Source of the DNA: ZC4RG17 sp036259475
GTDB taxonomy: Bacteria; Actinomycetota; Acidimicrobiia; Spongiisociales; ZC4RG35
Direction of reading: 5' to 3'
NCBI GenBank assembly: GCA_036259475.1
Contig: DATABS010000053.1
Location: 1 to 52,671, forward strand
DNA: 52,671 bases
A model generated the notes under the pieces. It was not told the DNA's origin, made no database searches, and worked only from the letters and a program-made list of their open reading frames with translations. Within the stretch, counting starts at the first letter, position 1, and each line of letters starts with the position of its first letter. Positions 29,456 through 37,606 of the stretch are shown here, piece by piece. The position numbers and the translations under genes were made by a program.

Positions 29456-30595
29456 CTAAGACAGGGCGGCGCCGATCCTTTCGACGATCCGGGTCAGTAT
29501 CGGCGGGGCGGTGGCGAAGTTCAGGCGGGCGTGGCCTCTCCCGCCCAACCCGAACGGGCTGCCGCTGCTCAAAGCCACCCCAGCCCGCTCGAGGAGATAA
29601 CCGGCGGGATCTTCCAGGTCGTAACGGCGGAAATCGAGCCAGGCGAGATATGTGCCCTGAGGAGCGCTGTATCCGACGTCGGGAAGGTGATCTGCCATCA
29701 GCTCACCGAGAAGCTGCTGGTTGGAGTCGAGTTGCATCGCGACGTCATCGAGCCAGTCCCGCCCGTCGGAGTAGGCGGCGGCGTTGGCGACGAGCCCCAG
29801 GGTGCCCACGCCGACCTTGTCCATGGTGAAGTAGTCCGACCACGTTTCGACGTCCCGATCCTTGGTGAGGACGACCTGGGCGCATTTCAACCCGGGTAGG
29901 TTCCACGCCTTCGAGGCCGACGTCACCGTCACCACCGTTTCCGGCGCGAGCGAGGCGGCGGGGAGGTGCTCGGTTCCGCCGCGGGTGAGTGGCCCGTGCA
30001 CCTCGTCGGAGATCACCCGGGCGGACCGGGCGGCTGCCAGGTCGATCACTTCTTCTAGCTCTTCTCGGCTGAAGCTTCGACCAGTCGGGTTCCACGGGTT
30101 GCACAGCACGACCGAGCCGGCTCCCTCCCCCAGCTGCCGAGCGATCCCGTCGAGGTCGAGGCGGTAGCGCCCCTCGGCATCCGGCCGGCATGGAACCTCG
30201 ACCAACCGGCGGCCCGCCCGCTCCACCATGGAGAAGAAGGGGTAGTAGACCGGAGTGTGGAGTACGACCGGAGAGCCGGACGGGGTGAGGTGGACGATCG
30301 CCCGGCGCAGACCCTCCACGACGTCGGGGGCAGAAAAGACCCGGTCCGGCGACACCTTCCAGCCGAACCGATCCTCCCAGAAGCCACAAGCCGCCTCGGC
30401 GGCAGCCCGCTCGAGGTCCGGATAGGGGTAGGCGATGTCACCTCTGGCCACCGCCGCCCCGAGGGCTTCGGTCACTGCCGGGGCGATACCAAAGTCCATC
30501 TCCGCCACCCATGCCGCCAGCACGCCGTCGGGATGGAAGGTCCACTTGAGGCCACCCCGCGCTCTCAGCGCGGACGGTGTGAGCTGCTCGTCCAC
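29456..30595 (-). CDS. patB: MalY/PatB-type PLP-dependent C-S lyase (cystathionine beta-lyase)
   Basis: A 379-aa fold-type I PLP enzyme. NPWNPTGR (166-173) carries the PLP-contacting Asn, SDEVHGPLTRGG (196-207) the PLP-nitrogen Asp197, and VTSASKAWNLPGLK (224-237) the Schiff-base Lys229. RARGGLKWTFHPDGVLAAWV and AEMDFGIAP at the N-terminus are specific for the MalY/PatB subgroup, which cleaves cystathionine or other cysteine S-conjugates to pyruvate, ammonia and a thiol. It starts with GTG at 30595; TAGGCT (30607-30602, minus) ends six nt before it, indicating a leaderless message. It is transcribed alone. Confidence 0.9.
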   Translation of the reverse strand: MDEQLTPSALRARGGLKWTFHPDGVLAAWVAEMDFGIAPAVTEALGAAVARGDIAYPYPDLERAAAEAACGFWEDRFGWKVSPDRVFSAPDVVEGLRRAIVHLTPSGSPVVLHTPVYYPFFSMVERAGRRLVEVPCRPDAEGRYRLDLDGIARQLGEGAGSVVLCNPWNPTGRSFSREELEEVIDLAAARSARVISDEVHGPLTRGGTEHLPAASLAPETVVTVTSASKAWNLPGLKCAQVVLTKDRDVETWSDYFTMDKVGVGTLGLVANAAAYSDGRDWLDDVAMQLDSNQQLLGELMADHLPDVGYSAPQGTYLAWLDFRRYDLEDPAGYLLERAGVALSSGSPFGLGGRGHARLNFATAPPILTRIVERIGAALS

Positions 30596-30601
30596 GAGAC
30601 G

Positions 30602-30607
30602 AGCCTA
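30602..30607 (-). promoter_or_regulatory. putative -10 element of a leaderless transcript
   Basis: Minus-strand TAGGCT ends six nt before the GTG start of the PLP enzyme gene. Confidence 0.4.
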
Positions 30608-30665
30608 GATCCGCCCGCTCGATTGGAGATGTGGCATCGAAGCTGTGGCGCGAGAATTCACCTCG

Positions 30666-32183
30666 ATGACGACGGTCGAATCACGCCTGCCCCACGTCGG
30701 GAACATTCCGGTGGTCCTCCCGTCGCTGCGCGATCCGCGCCTCCACACCGCCGGGGTCATCATCTCCATCCACACCATCGGGATCACCGCGCTCGGTTTC
30801 AAGGTATCGGTGCCGCAGATCCTGAGCGCCATCGTCGTCGCCGCCCTGATCGACATCGTCCTCACTCTTCGTGCGACCGGCCAGCTGGTGTGGCCGGCAA
30901 GCGGGATGCTGACCGGTAGCGGAGTGGCTCTGATCCTGCGCCTGGTCGAGATGTCGCCCGGGGAGTACTGGACCTGGAACGGCTGGTACATATACGCGCT
31001 GGTGGCCGGCGTGTCGGTCCTCAGCAAGCACGCGGTCCGGTGGCGGGGCAGCCACCTGTTCAACCCGTCCAATGTCGGCCTGGTAGGAGCCTTCCTCATC
31101 TTCGGATCCGACCTGATCGAACCGCTCGACTTCTGGTGGGCGCCATTGGACGGCTGGATGGCGTTCGCCTACGTCGTAATCCTCGTCGGCGGTGTCCTCA
31201 TCACCAGGAGGCTGGCGTTGCTCGAGATGGCGGTCGCTTTCTGGGTCGTTCTGGCGACCGGGCTCGGAATCCTGGCGAGCACCGGGCATTGCATGATCGC
31301 CGCCTGGTCTGCCGAGCCGGTGTGCGACACCGCGTTCTGGTGGACCGTCGTCACTTCACCGGAAGTCCTCATCTTCCAGCTCTTCATGATCACCGACCCC
31401 AAAACCATCCCTGGCGGTCGGCGAGCCAGGGTGATCTTCGCCTCAGCCCTCGGAGTCTTGGCGACGCTCCTCATCGCACCTCAAACCACCGAGTACGGAG
31501 CCAAGGTGGGGCTGCTCGCCAGTTTGGTGATGCTGAGTCCCGTGCGGAACCTGTTCGATCGCTTCGGACCGGAGACGGTGGCACGTCGACCGGAGACGCC
31601 ACGCCGGACTTTTCTCCGCGGTGTGGCGATCGGATGGGCGATGGCGATCGTATCGTTCGCCATCGCCCTGGCCGGTCTTCCCGCCCGCCAGCCGGCGGAG
31701 GCCATCCCGACGGCTCCGGTGATCGAGGTGTCGGTAGATCAGGCGACGCTCCCGGACGTGTCGGTCGGCCCAGGGGTGGCGGCACTCAATCTCGACATCG
31801 AGGCCGGCGACGTCGCCCTCACCCTGGCGGAGAACCTGCTCGTCGAAGCGCAGGCCGTCAAGGAAGGGAATGGCGGCCTTCTGGCCGGTGTGGCCACCGG
31901 TCAACGCCTGGCCGAGATGCAGCGCCTGGTGGACGACGGGATCAGCACCGGCGAACGCCGCGTCAGCCAGTACTCGTTCGATTCGCTTCGCCTCGACATG
32001 GTCGAATCCGGGGAGGGTCAGTCCAGTGCCGCGCTTTCAATGCGGGTTATCGGCACTGAGACGAAGATCGTGTACGACGCGTTCGGCACGGAGGTGGCCC
32101 GGCAGGAGGTTCCCGCCCGGGCGACGTTCGTTCTCCGGAAGGTGGGCGGCGAGCGCTGGCTGGTCGCCAATGTCATCCCCTGA
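30666..32183 (+). CDS. UnbU-like membrane protein (NqrB/RnfD family)
   Basis: A 505-aa protein with about eight to ten membrane spans followed by a soluble C-terminal domain of about 160 residues. LFNPSNVGLVGAFLIFG resembles the FNPxN flavin-site region of NqrB/RnfD, and FQLFMITDPKTIPGG plus LASLVMLSPVRNLFDR are family landmarks. The Thr that takes covalent FMN in Rnf/Nqr is not evident. Enediyne clusters encode a protein of this type, UnbU, next to UnbV, and the convergent gene here is UnbV-like. A possible role is membrane electron transfer. ATG at 30666 is preferred; GTG at 30645 would add seven residues. Confidence 0.8.
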   Translation: MTTVESRLPHVGNIPVVLPSLRDPRLHTAGVIISIHTIGITALGFKVSVPQILSAIVVAALIDIVLTLRATGQLVWPASGMLTGSGVALILRLVEMSPGEYWTWNGWYIYALVAGVSVLSKHAVRWRGSHLFNPSNVGLVGAFLIFGSDLIEPLDFWWAPLDGWMAFAYVVILVGGVLITRRLALLEMAVAFWVVLATGLGILASTGHCMIAAWSAEPVCDTAFWWTVVTSPEVLIFQLFMITDPKTIPGGRRARVIFASALGVLATLLIAPQTTEYGAKVGLLASLVMLSPVRNLFDRFGPETVARRPETPRRTFLRGVAIGWAMAIVSFAIALAGLPARQPAEAIPTAPVIEVSVDQATLPDVSVGPGVAALNLDIEAGDVALTLAENLLVEAQAVKEGNGGLLAGVATGQRLAEMQRLVDDGISTGERRVSQYSFDSLRLDMVESGEGQSSAALSMRVIGTETKIVYDAFGTEVARQEVPARATFVLRKVGGERWLVANVIP

Positions 32184-32195
32184 CGCTCGCTCCCG

Positions 32196-33791
32196 TTATC
32201 GGGTCAGCGTGACGTGCTGGTTGGCGGGCAGGGTCCGCCAGTCGCCCACCTCGCCGTCGGGCCACACGACCTGGACGTCGGCTGCGGTGGCATGGCCCAG
32301 GCCGAAGTGGAGCGAGCCGGAGTCACCTCCGGCGTGGCCGCCGCCCACGGTCAACTCTCGCTCGATCAGATGATTGCCGAGGCGCAGCCGGATCCAGGCG
32401 CCCACGGCGTCCCGGTTGGCTCCCGGCTGGTCCAACTCGATGGACAGCCAGTTTCCGGCCGCCCCGGTCTGGCGCCACAGCTTCACGTTCTCGCGCCGGT
32501 CGACGACGACCACATCGAGCAGGCCGTCGAGGTTCAAATCCGCCACTGCTCCTCCCCGGCTGCGGGCGACGTCGATCAGGCCGGCGGCATCGGCCGCTTC
32601 GACGAACGTGCCTCCCGGCTGACCCAGCAGCAGATTGTTGGGATCCTGGGAGGCGAACTCCGGCATGGCCTCGACGTTGCCCTTGGTGACGAACAGATCC
32701 ATGAACCCGTCGTTGTTGAGGTCGTCGAACTCGGCGTGCCACGCGGTGGAAGGGCGGGTGTTGTCGCCGACGAAGGGCCGATGGGCGCTCGCCCCGCGAG
32801 GCAGAGCGATGTCCTCATACGTAGGTCGACCGGAGTCGTCGGCGAGGGTCTGGAGCTTGTTGTCACCCTGGCTGGTGAGGTAGATCTCGGGTCGGCCGTC
32901 ACCCGTCAGCTCCTGACTGGCGATTCCCATTCCCCAGATCTGCATTTCTCGCCAACCGTCCGCCACCCCATACGGACGGGGCGGGTCGTCCGGCGCCATC
33001 CGCCACAGTTGCTCGGTGCCGTCCCGGTAGTAGTGACGGTCGTTCGTCATACGGAGGTCGCGCCGTCCTGACCGGTCCCAGTCGCTGAACAGCACCGAAA
33101 GTGTGCAGTAACCGGGTCTCAGGGTGAGCGGTGCGCCATAGCCCTTGCCCACCGGCCGCAAGAGATGATGGTCGTCGCAGGTCTCGGTCTGCTCGGGCCT
33201 GCGGTCGAGGTCGAGATAGTTGCCGAACACCATGGTCGGCCACGACTCTCCCGGTTCCCACGTGGCACTGAACGAGACTGTCCAGTCATTTCCCCCTTCG
33301 ATCCCCCACCGTTCGTTGGCTGCCTCGAAACCGCAATCGCCGACACCGCGCAGGATCACGTTGCCGCCCACCCGAAGCACGGCGAGATCGGTGATCCCGT
33401 CGGAGTCGACATCGAGCGGATAGGCGCCGGTCACCCCCGTCATGGTGGCGGCCGAATCTCCGGCAACGGCGAAGCTCAGGGTTCCTCCGGGCCGGCCGGT
33501 GTTGCGGTACAGGCCCGAGGGATTCTCCCCGCCCGCCAAGAAGAGGTCGGGAAGGTCGTTCCCGTCGCAGTCCAACACCGCGACGCCGCCGCCGACGAAG
33601 AACTGGAAGTCACCGTCGTAGACGTGTTGGATCACGCCCGACTCCGATTGGAACTCCGGAGCGGCCATGGCGGCGGTGGGAGCGTCGCCTCGCACCACCT
33701 CCATGACTCCGACGGCGAGCGCTCCGGCGGCGGCGAGACCCGCCATCACCCCGCTCACAAGCCACAGTACGGGTCCGAAGCGACCTGTCAC
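32196..33791 (-). CDS. CRTAC1/UnbV-like FG-GAP repeat protein
   Basis: A 531-aa exported protein. After an N-terminal membrane anchor (about residues 5-30, GPVLWLVSGVMAGLAAAGAL) come FG-GAP/VCBS beta-propeller repeats with calcium-loop motifs: DCDGNDLPDLFLAGG, DVDSDGITDLAVLR, DLNNDGFMDLFVTKGN and DLNLDGLLDVVVVDRR. The last 85 residues are an ASPIC/UnbV domain (GNWLSIELDQPGANRDAVGA, LTVGGGHAGGDSGSLHFGLG, VWPDGEVGDW). GTG at 33791 was chosen because GGGAGA lies at the right distance; longer readings overlap the divergent gene. It is convergent with the UnbU-like gene, 12 bp apart. Confidence 0.85.
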   Translation of the reverse strand: MTGRFGPVLWLVSGVMAGLAAAGALAVGVMEVVRGDAPTAAMAAPEFQSESGVIQHVYDGDFQFFVGGGVAVLDCDGNDLPDLFLAGGENPSGLYRNTGRPGGTLSFAVAGDSAATMTGVTGAYPLDVDSDGITDLAVLRVGGNVILRGVGDCGFEAANERWGIEGGNDWTVSFSATWEPGESWPTMVFGNYLDLDRRPEQTETCDDHHLLRPVGKGYGAPLTLRPGYCTLSVLFSDWDRSGRRDLRMTNDRHYYRDGTEQLWRMAPDDPPRPYGVADGWREMQIWGMGIASQELTGDGRPEIYLTSQGDNKLQTLADDSGRPTYEDIALPRGASAHRPFVGDNTRPSTAWHAEFDDLNNDGFMDLFVTKGNVEAMPEFASQDPNNLLLGQPGGTFVEAADAAGLIDVARSRGGAVADLNLDGLLDVVVVDRRENVKLWRQTGAAGNWLSIELDQPGANRDAVGAWIRLRLGNHLIERELTVGGGHAGGDSGSLHFGLGHATAADVQVVWPDGEVGDWRTLPANQHVTLTR

Positions 33792-33868
33792 CCGGCTCTC
33801 CCGGCGACTTGCCGCAACGACGGACGACGTGAACAATCGCCCCCTCGACACGCGGAAAGGGTCATCAA

Positions 33869-34858
33869 TTGCATACACCGGTGCGGTGGGGGATTCTGGG
33901 AGCGGCCAACATCGCCGTGAAGAAGGTGCTTCCGGCGATGTTGCAGGCCCAAACCGTCGCGGTGGACGCGATCGCCTCCCGTCGTCTCGAACGGGCGGAG
34001 GCGGCCGCAACACGGTTGGGCATCCCGACGGCCTTCGGCTCGTATGAGGAGTTGCTGGCCGACCCCACCATCGAGGCGGTCTACATCCCCCTCCCCAATC
34101 ATCTCCATCCAGAGTGGACATTGGCGGCGGCGGAGGCGGGAAAACATGTGCTGTGTGAGAAGCCGTTGGCGATGACCAGTACGGCGGCACAGGAGATGGT
34201 GGACTTCTGCTCCTCGGCTCGAGTGAAGCTGATGGAGGCCTTCATGTACCGGCTCCATCCCATGTGGGCGGAAGTGCGAAGGTTGGTCGACAGCGGGCTG
34301 ATAGGGGAGGTCCGGTCGATCAGTGCGGTCTTCTCGTACTACAACGTGGACGCCACGGACATCAGGAACAAGGTGGAGTTCGGGGGCGGGGCTCTGTACG
34401 ACATCGGCTGCTACTGCGTCAACGCCGCCCGGATGATCTTCGGAGCCGAGCCGGCGAGGGTCAAGAGCAGCATCCGCCGAGACGACCGATTCGGCACCGA
34501 CGTGATCACCTCGGCGATCCTCGACTTCGGCGGCCGCCACGCCATCTTCACCTGCTCGACCCAACTCGAGAGCAACCAGAACGTGGCCATCGAAGGGACC
34601 GAAGGACGGCTGGTCGTGGAGATCCCGTTCAACATTCCACCGGATGTCCCTACCCGAATCCTTCACGTGGCCGGCGGTGAACCGCCGGTGGCTCCCCGAG
34701 TCGAGATCCATGAAATAGGTGCCTCCAACCAGTACGGAATTCAGGCGGAGCTGTTCTCGAAGGCGATCCGCGAGGACACCCCCGTCCCTACGCCTCCTGA
34801 GGATGCCGTCGCCAATCTGAGAGTGATCGAGAGGATCTTCGCCGACGCCGCCGGCTAG
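33869..34858 (+). CDS. Gfo/Idh/MocA family oxidoreductase
   Basis: A 329-aa NAD(P)-dependent dehydrogenase. The Rossmann loop is WGILGAANIA near the start, the catalytic EKPLAM is at about residues 96-101, and MEAFMYRLHPMWAEVRRLVD with VEFGGGALYDIGCYCVNAAR place it in the D-xylose 1-dehydrogenase/dihydrodiol dehydrogenase branch. It starts with TTG at 33869 after GGAAAGG. It lies next to a ROK repressor and a xylose-type island, so it may oxidise a pentose or derived sugar, which is inference. It is convergent with the ROK gene. Confidence 0.87.
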   Translation: MHTPVRWGILGAANIAVKKVLPAMLQAQTVAVDAIASRRLERAEAAATRLGIPTAFGSYEELLADPTIEAVYIPLPNHLHPEWTLAAAEAGKHVLCEKPLAMTSTAAQEMVDFCSSARVKLMEAFMYRLHPMWAEVRRLVDSGLIGEVRSISAVFSYYNVDATDIRNKVEFGGGALYDIGCYCVNAARMIFGAEPARVKSSIRRDDRFGTDVITSAILDFGGRHAIFTCSTQLESNQNVAIEGTEGRLVVEIPFNIPPDVPTRILHVAGGEPPVAPRVEIHEIGASNQYGIQAELFSKAIREDTPVPTPPEDAVANLRVIERIFADAAG

Positions 34859-34874
34859 ACACTCCGCCGCCTTC

Positions 34875-36128
34875 TCAACCTCCATCGTCGACGAAATCGA
34901 CCGCGAACCCGGGGTGGACTCCGGTCGCAGCGGCCGGATTCGTGATCACGCTGGAGAGAGCCAGCTCGGCGGCGCCGACCAGGGGCGCATCCACTCCCAG
35001 CACCCCGGGCACGATCTCCGCCGATTCGCCCGGGGCGGAGAGGGCCACCTCCTGCACCGACCGAATCATCGACTCCTCGAGGTAGGGGTAGAGGTCGTGA
35101 TAGGAGCCGCCGACCACGACCCGATCGGGGTTGAAGATGTTGATCAGGTTTCCGATTCCCAGGCCCAGCCAACGGCCCGTCACGGTCAGAGCCTCCAGGG
35201 TCCTGGAGTCACCCGTCGTCGCACGGAGGATCAGCTCTTCGACCAGCCGCTGGCCGATCAGATCCGACACGCCCGCTCTCCGGGCGAGGGCGGCTTCCCC
35301 CGCCTCCGTCTCCCAACAGCCCTTGCCGCCGCATCGGCACTGCCGACCCTCGGGATTGACCCGGGTGTGGCCCACCTCACCGGCGTAGCCGGCCGCCCCG
35401 AGCATCGGACGTCCCTCCTGGATGATGCCGGCACCGATGCCGGCTTCGCCGGCCAGATAGAGCAGATGCTGCACGCCCGAACCGGCGCCACGCCGGTACT
35501 CCGCCAGGGATCCCAGATCGGCCTCGTTGGCCATGGACACCGCCTGACCGAGGCTCAATCGTTTTTCGACGATCGTCCCCAGCGGGACATTGCGCCATCC
35601 CAGGTTGGGCGCCAGATGTACGAAGCCGTCGGTCCGTCGGACCACGCCGGCCACGGCCACGCCGACACCCACGAGCTGATGAGCGCCGGGGAGGGCACCG
35701 AGGAGGGGCTCGGCCAGCTTCGAGATGTCCTCGACCGTCTCCTCCGGGGTGAACCGACCGCGCGGCCGGGCTACCCGAATCTGGTTGTAGATATGGCCGC
35801 CCAGGCCGACCGTCGCCACAGCGATGGAGTCGACCGACAGCTCCAAAGCCAAGACTGTCGCACCCTCAGGCCGCACCTTGGCCACGGGAGAAGGTCGTCC
35901 AGGTCCGGTATTGGCTGCCCCGGGACCTTCTTCCACCAGGGCCAGAGTGGCCAACTCACCGATGAGGTCGGCGACGGTCGACCGATTCAGGCCGGTCTGC
36001 TGGGCCAGCTCGGATCGGGACATGGGACCCGATAGGTGCAGGCGGTCGAGGATGGTCGACAGATTGTGCCTACGCAGTTGCTCTGCCGCCACCCCCCGGC
36101 CCTGCTGGCGCAGCGCCGACTCCTTCAC
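34875..36128 (-). CDS. xylR: ROK family transcriptional repressor (XylR/NagC-like)
   Basis: A 417-aa repressor. A winged HTH lies at about residues 20-75 (NLSTILDRLHLSGPMSRSEL, QTGLNRSTVADLIGELATLA), followed by the ROK sugar-binding/kinase-like fold with VGVGVAVAGVV, GAGIIQEGRPMLGAAGYAGE and the zinc motif CRCGGKGCWE. GTG at 36128 is preferred; a TTG at 36158 lies inside an operator-like palindrome and is unlikely. It is divergent from the sugar transport operon, and two TTGTNGGG palindromes lie between. It probably represses the transporter and releases on binding xylose or a related sugar. Confidence 0.88.
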   Translation of the reverse strand: MKESALRQQGRGVAAEQLRRHNLSTILDRLHLSGPMSRSELAQQTGLNRSTVADLIGELATLALVEEGPGAANTGPGRPSPVAKVRPEGATVLALELSVDSIAVATVGLGGHIYNQIRVARPRGRFTPEETVEDISKLAEPLLGALPGAHQLVGVGVAVAGVVRRTDGFVHLAPNLGWRNVPLGTIVEKRLSLGQAVSMANEADLGSLAEYRRGAGSGVQHLLYLAGEAGIGAGIIQEGRPMLGAAGYAGEVGHTRVNPEGRQCRCGGKGCWETEAGEAALARRAGVSDLIGQRLVEELILRATTGDSRTLEALTVTGRWLGLGIGNLINIFNPDRVVVGGSYHDLYPYLEESMIRSVQEVALSAPGESAEIVPGVLGVDAPLVGAAELALSSVITNPAAATGVHPGFAVDFVDDGG

Positions 36129-36140
36129 CTGTTCCGCCTT

Positions 36141-36158
36141 TTGTCGGGGACCCCACAA
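36141..36158. promoter_or_regulatory. operator-like palindrome 1 (ROK site)
   Basis: TTGTCGGGGACCCCACAA is symmetric at 7 of 9 positions. It sits just upstream of the ROK start at 36128, so it could mediate autorepression. Confidence 0.6.
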
Positions 36159-36225
36159 TATACGGTCGAACTCCTCCCTCCTACCCGAGGCGTCCCCGCA
36201 TACCCGAGCAAATCCATCTGTGAGT

Positions 36226-36258
36226 TTGTTGCGGGACCCGACAATTCGACGGTATGGT
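36226..36258 (+). promoter_or_regulatory. operator-like palindrome 2 overlapping the transporter promoter
   Basis: TTGTTGCGGGACCCGACAA (36226-36244) shares the half-site TTGTNGGG with palindrome 1. It overlaps TTGCGG (36229-36234), which with TATGGT (36253-36258) forms a possible promoter with an 18-nt spacer. Repressor bound here would block RNA polymerase. Confidence 0.6.
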
Positions 36259-36346
36259 GTCCGCGGCCAACGGCGTCCAGCCGGCGGCGGGCGTGCCGGA
36301 CGACCGGTCGCCCTATCTCCAGACAGACACGATGGAGGAGGACGAG

Positions 36347-37525
36347 TTGAAGATACGCAGGACTACGTGGGTTCTGGTTGCCGTGCTGGCGTTGTTCGCG
36401 GCCGCCTGCGGCGGCGGCGACCCAGCAGACACCACGACGGGAGCCGCCCCGGATACCACAGCCGCCGCCCCGGACACGACTTCAGGCGCCACCGACACCA
36501 CGGGGGGCGCGACCGATACCACCGCCATGCCGGTAGAGCCCGATGGCGGCGAGGGCGACCTCACCGTCGGCGTCTCCTGGAACAACTACAACGAAGAGCG
36601 CTGGGCGCGGTGGGACGAACCGGCGATTCAGGCTGCGCTGGACGAAGCAGGCGCCGCCTACATCTCCTCCGATGCTGGATCGTCGGCTGAGCAGCAGCTC
36701 GCCGACGTCGAGAACCTGATCGCTCAGGGAGCCGACGCCCTGATCATCCTGGCCCAAGACGGAACGGCCATCCTGCCGGCAGTCCAGAGCGCCCTGGAAC
36801 AGGGGATTCCGGTCATCGCCTATGACCGGCTGATCGAGGATCCGGGTGCCTTGTACGTGACGTTCGACAACGTCCGCGTGGGCGAGATGCAGGCCGAAGT
36901 GATCTACGACCTGGTGCCCACCGGCAATTACGTCATCATCAAGGGCAACCAGGCCGACGCCAATGCCGACTTCCTGCGCGAGGGTTACGAGACCGTGATC
37001 GGTGACGCCGTCGCCAGTGGCGACATCACAATCGTCGGCGAGACCTACACCGACAACTGGGACCCGGCTCTGGCACAGACCCACATGGAGCAGTTCCTCA
37101 CCCAGGCCAACAACGACGTGCAGGCGGTCCTCTCCGAGAACGACGGCATGGCGTCCGGCGTGGTGGCCGCTCTAGACGCCCAGGGTCTCGCCGGTGAGGT
37201 GCCGGTGTCTGGCCAGGACGCCGACCTGGCAGCCCTCAACCGGGTGGCTCTAGGCACCCAGGCCGTCTCGGTCTGGAAGGACGCTCGCGAGCTCGGCACC
37301 GCGGCCGGCCAGGCGGCCGTGGCGCTGGCCCAGGGCGCGGCCCTCGAAGACGTCGAGGGAACCATCCAGTTCGACTCTCCCGGAGGCAACTCGATGACCT
37401 CCATCCTGCTGGAGCCGATTCCGATCACTCAGGACAACCTCAACGAGGTCGTGGACGCCGAGTGGATCACCGTCGATCAGCTCTGCCAGGGAGTCGAGCC
37501 CGGCTCCGTGGAAGTCTGCGGATAA
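36347..37525 (+). CDS. xylF: xylose-type ABC transporter substrate-binding lipoprotein
   Basis: A 392-aa periplasmic-binding-protein-like lipoprotein of family 1 (RbsB/XylF type). The signal peptide ends LFAAAC with the lipidated Cys, followed by a linker of Asp-Thr-Thr repeats (about residues 25-65). The binding fold has VGVSWNNYNEERWARWDEPA, NLIAQGADALIILAQDG, GIPVIAYDRLIED and VLSENDGMASGVVAALDAQG, close to XylF/ChvE proteins. TTG at 36347 follows GGAGGAGG at 36334-36341; an earlier GTG has no RBS. A strong hairpin follows the gene, so the binding protein should be made in excess over the permease. Confidence 0.9.
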   Translation: MKIRRTTWVLVAVLALFAAACGGGDPADTTTGAAPDTTAAAPDTTSGATDTTGGATDTTAMPVEPDGGEGDLTVGVSWNNYNEERWARWDEPAIQAALDEAGAAYISSDAGSSAEQQLADVENLIAQGADALIILAQDGTAILPAVQSALEQGIPVIAYDRLIEDPGALYVTFDNVRVGEMQAEVIYDLVPTGNYVIIKGNQADANADFLREGYETVIGDAVASGDITIVGETYTDNWDPALAQTHMEQFLTQANNDVQAVLSENDGMASGVVAALDAQGLAGEVPVSGQDADLAALNRVALGTQAVSVWKDARELGTAAGQAAVALAQGAALEDVEGTIQFDSPGGNSMTSILLEPIPITQDNLNEVVDAEWITVDQLCQGVEPGSVEVCG

Positions 37526-37553
37526 GCGAGCCAGACACTCCATGAAGAAAGCG

Positions 37554-37586
37554 GACGGCGCCCCCGGTGACACTGGGGGCGCCGTC
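37554..37586 (+). terminator. intra-operon attenuator between xylF and xylH
   Basis: GACGGCGCCCCC (37554-37565) and GGGGGCGCCGTC (37575-37586) form a perfect 12-bp stem with a 9-nt loop, followed by TATTCT. It lies 20 bp before the permease start. Partial read-through would explain expression of the permease and ATPase at lower level than the binding protein. Confidence 0.8.
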
Positions 37587-37606
37587 TATTCTCAGCTGGT
37601 GAACCG

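Noticed and set aside
32184..32214. Terminator between the convergent UnbU- and UnbV-like genes
   Set aside because: Only a CCCG/CGGG 4-bp stem is present and it overlaps coding sequence; too weak to call.
36141..36158. TTG at 36158 as start of the ROK gene
   Set aside because: It lies inside an operator-like palindrome and has no RBS; GTG at 36128 gives a normal N-terminus.
36420..36545. Repetitive Asp-Thr-Thr coding stretch in xylF as a possible DNA repeat element
   Set aside because: It is the flexible linker after the lipobox that is common in actinobacterial binding proteins; the repeats are coding and imperfect.
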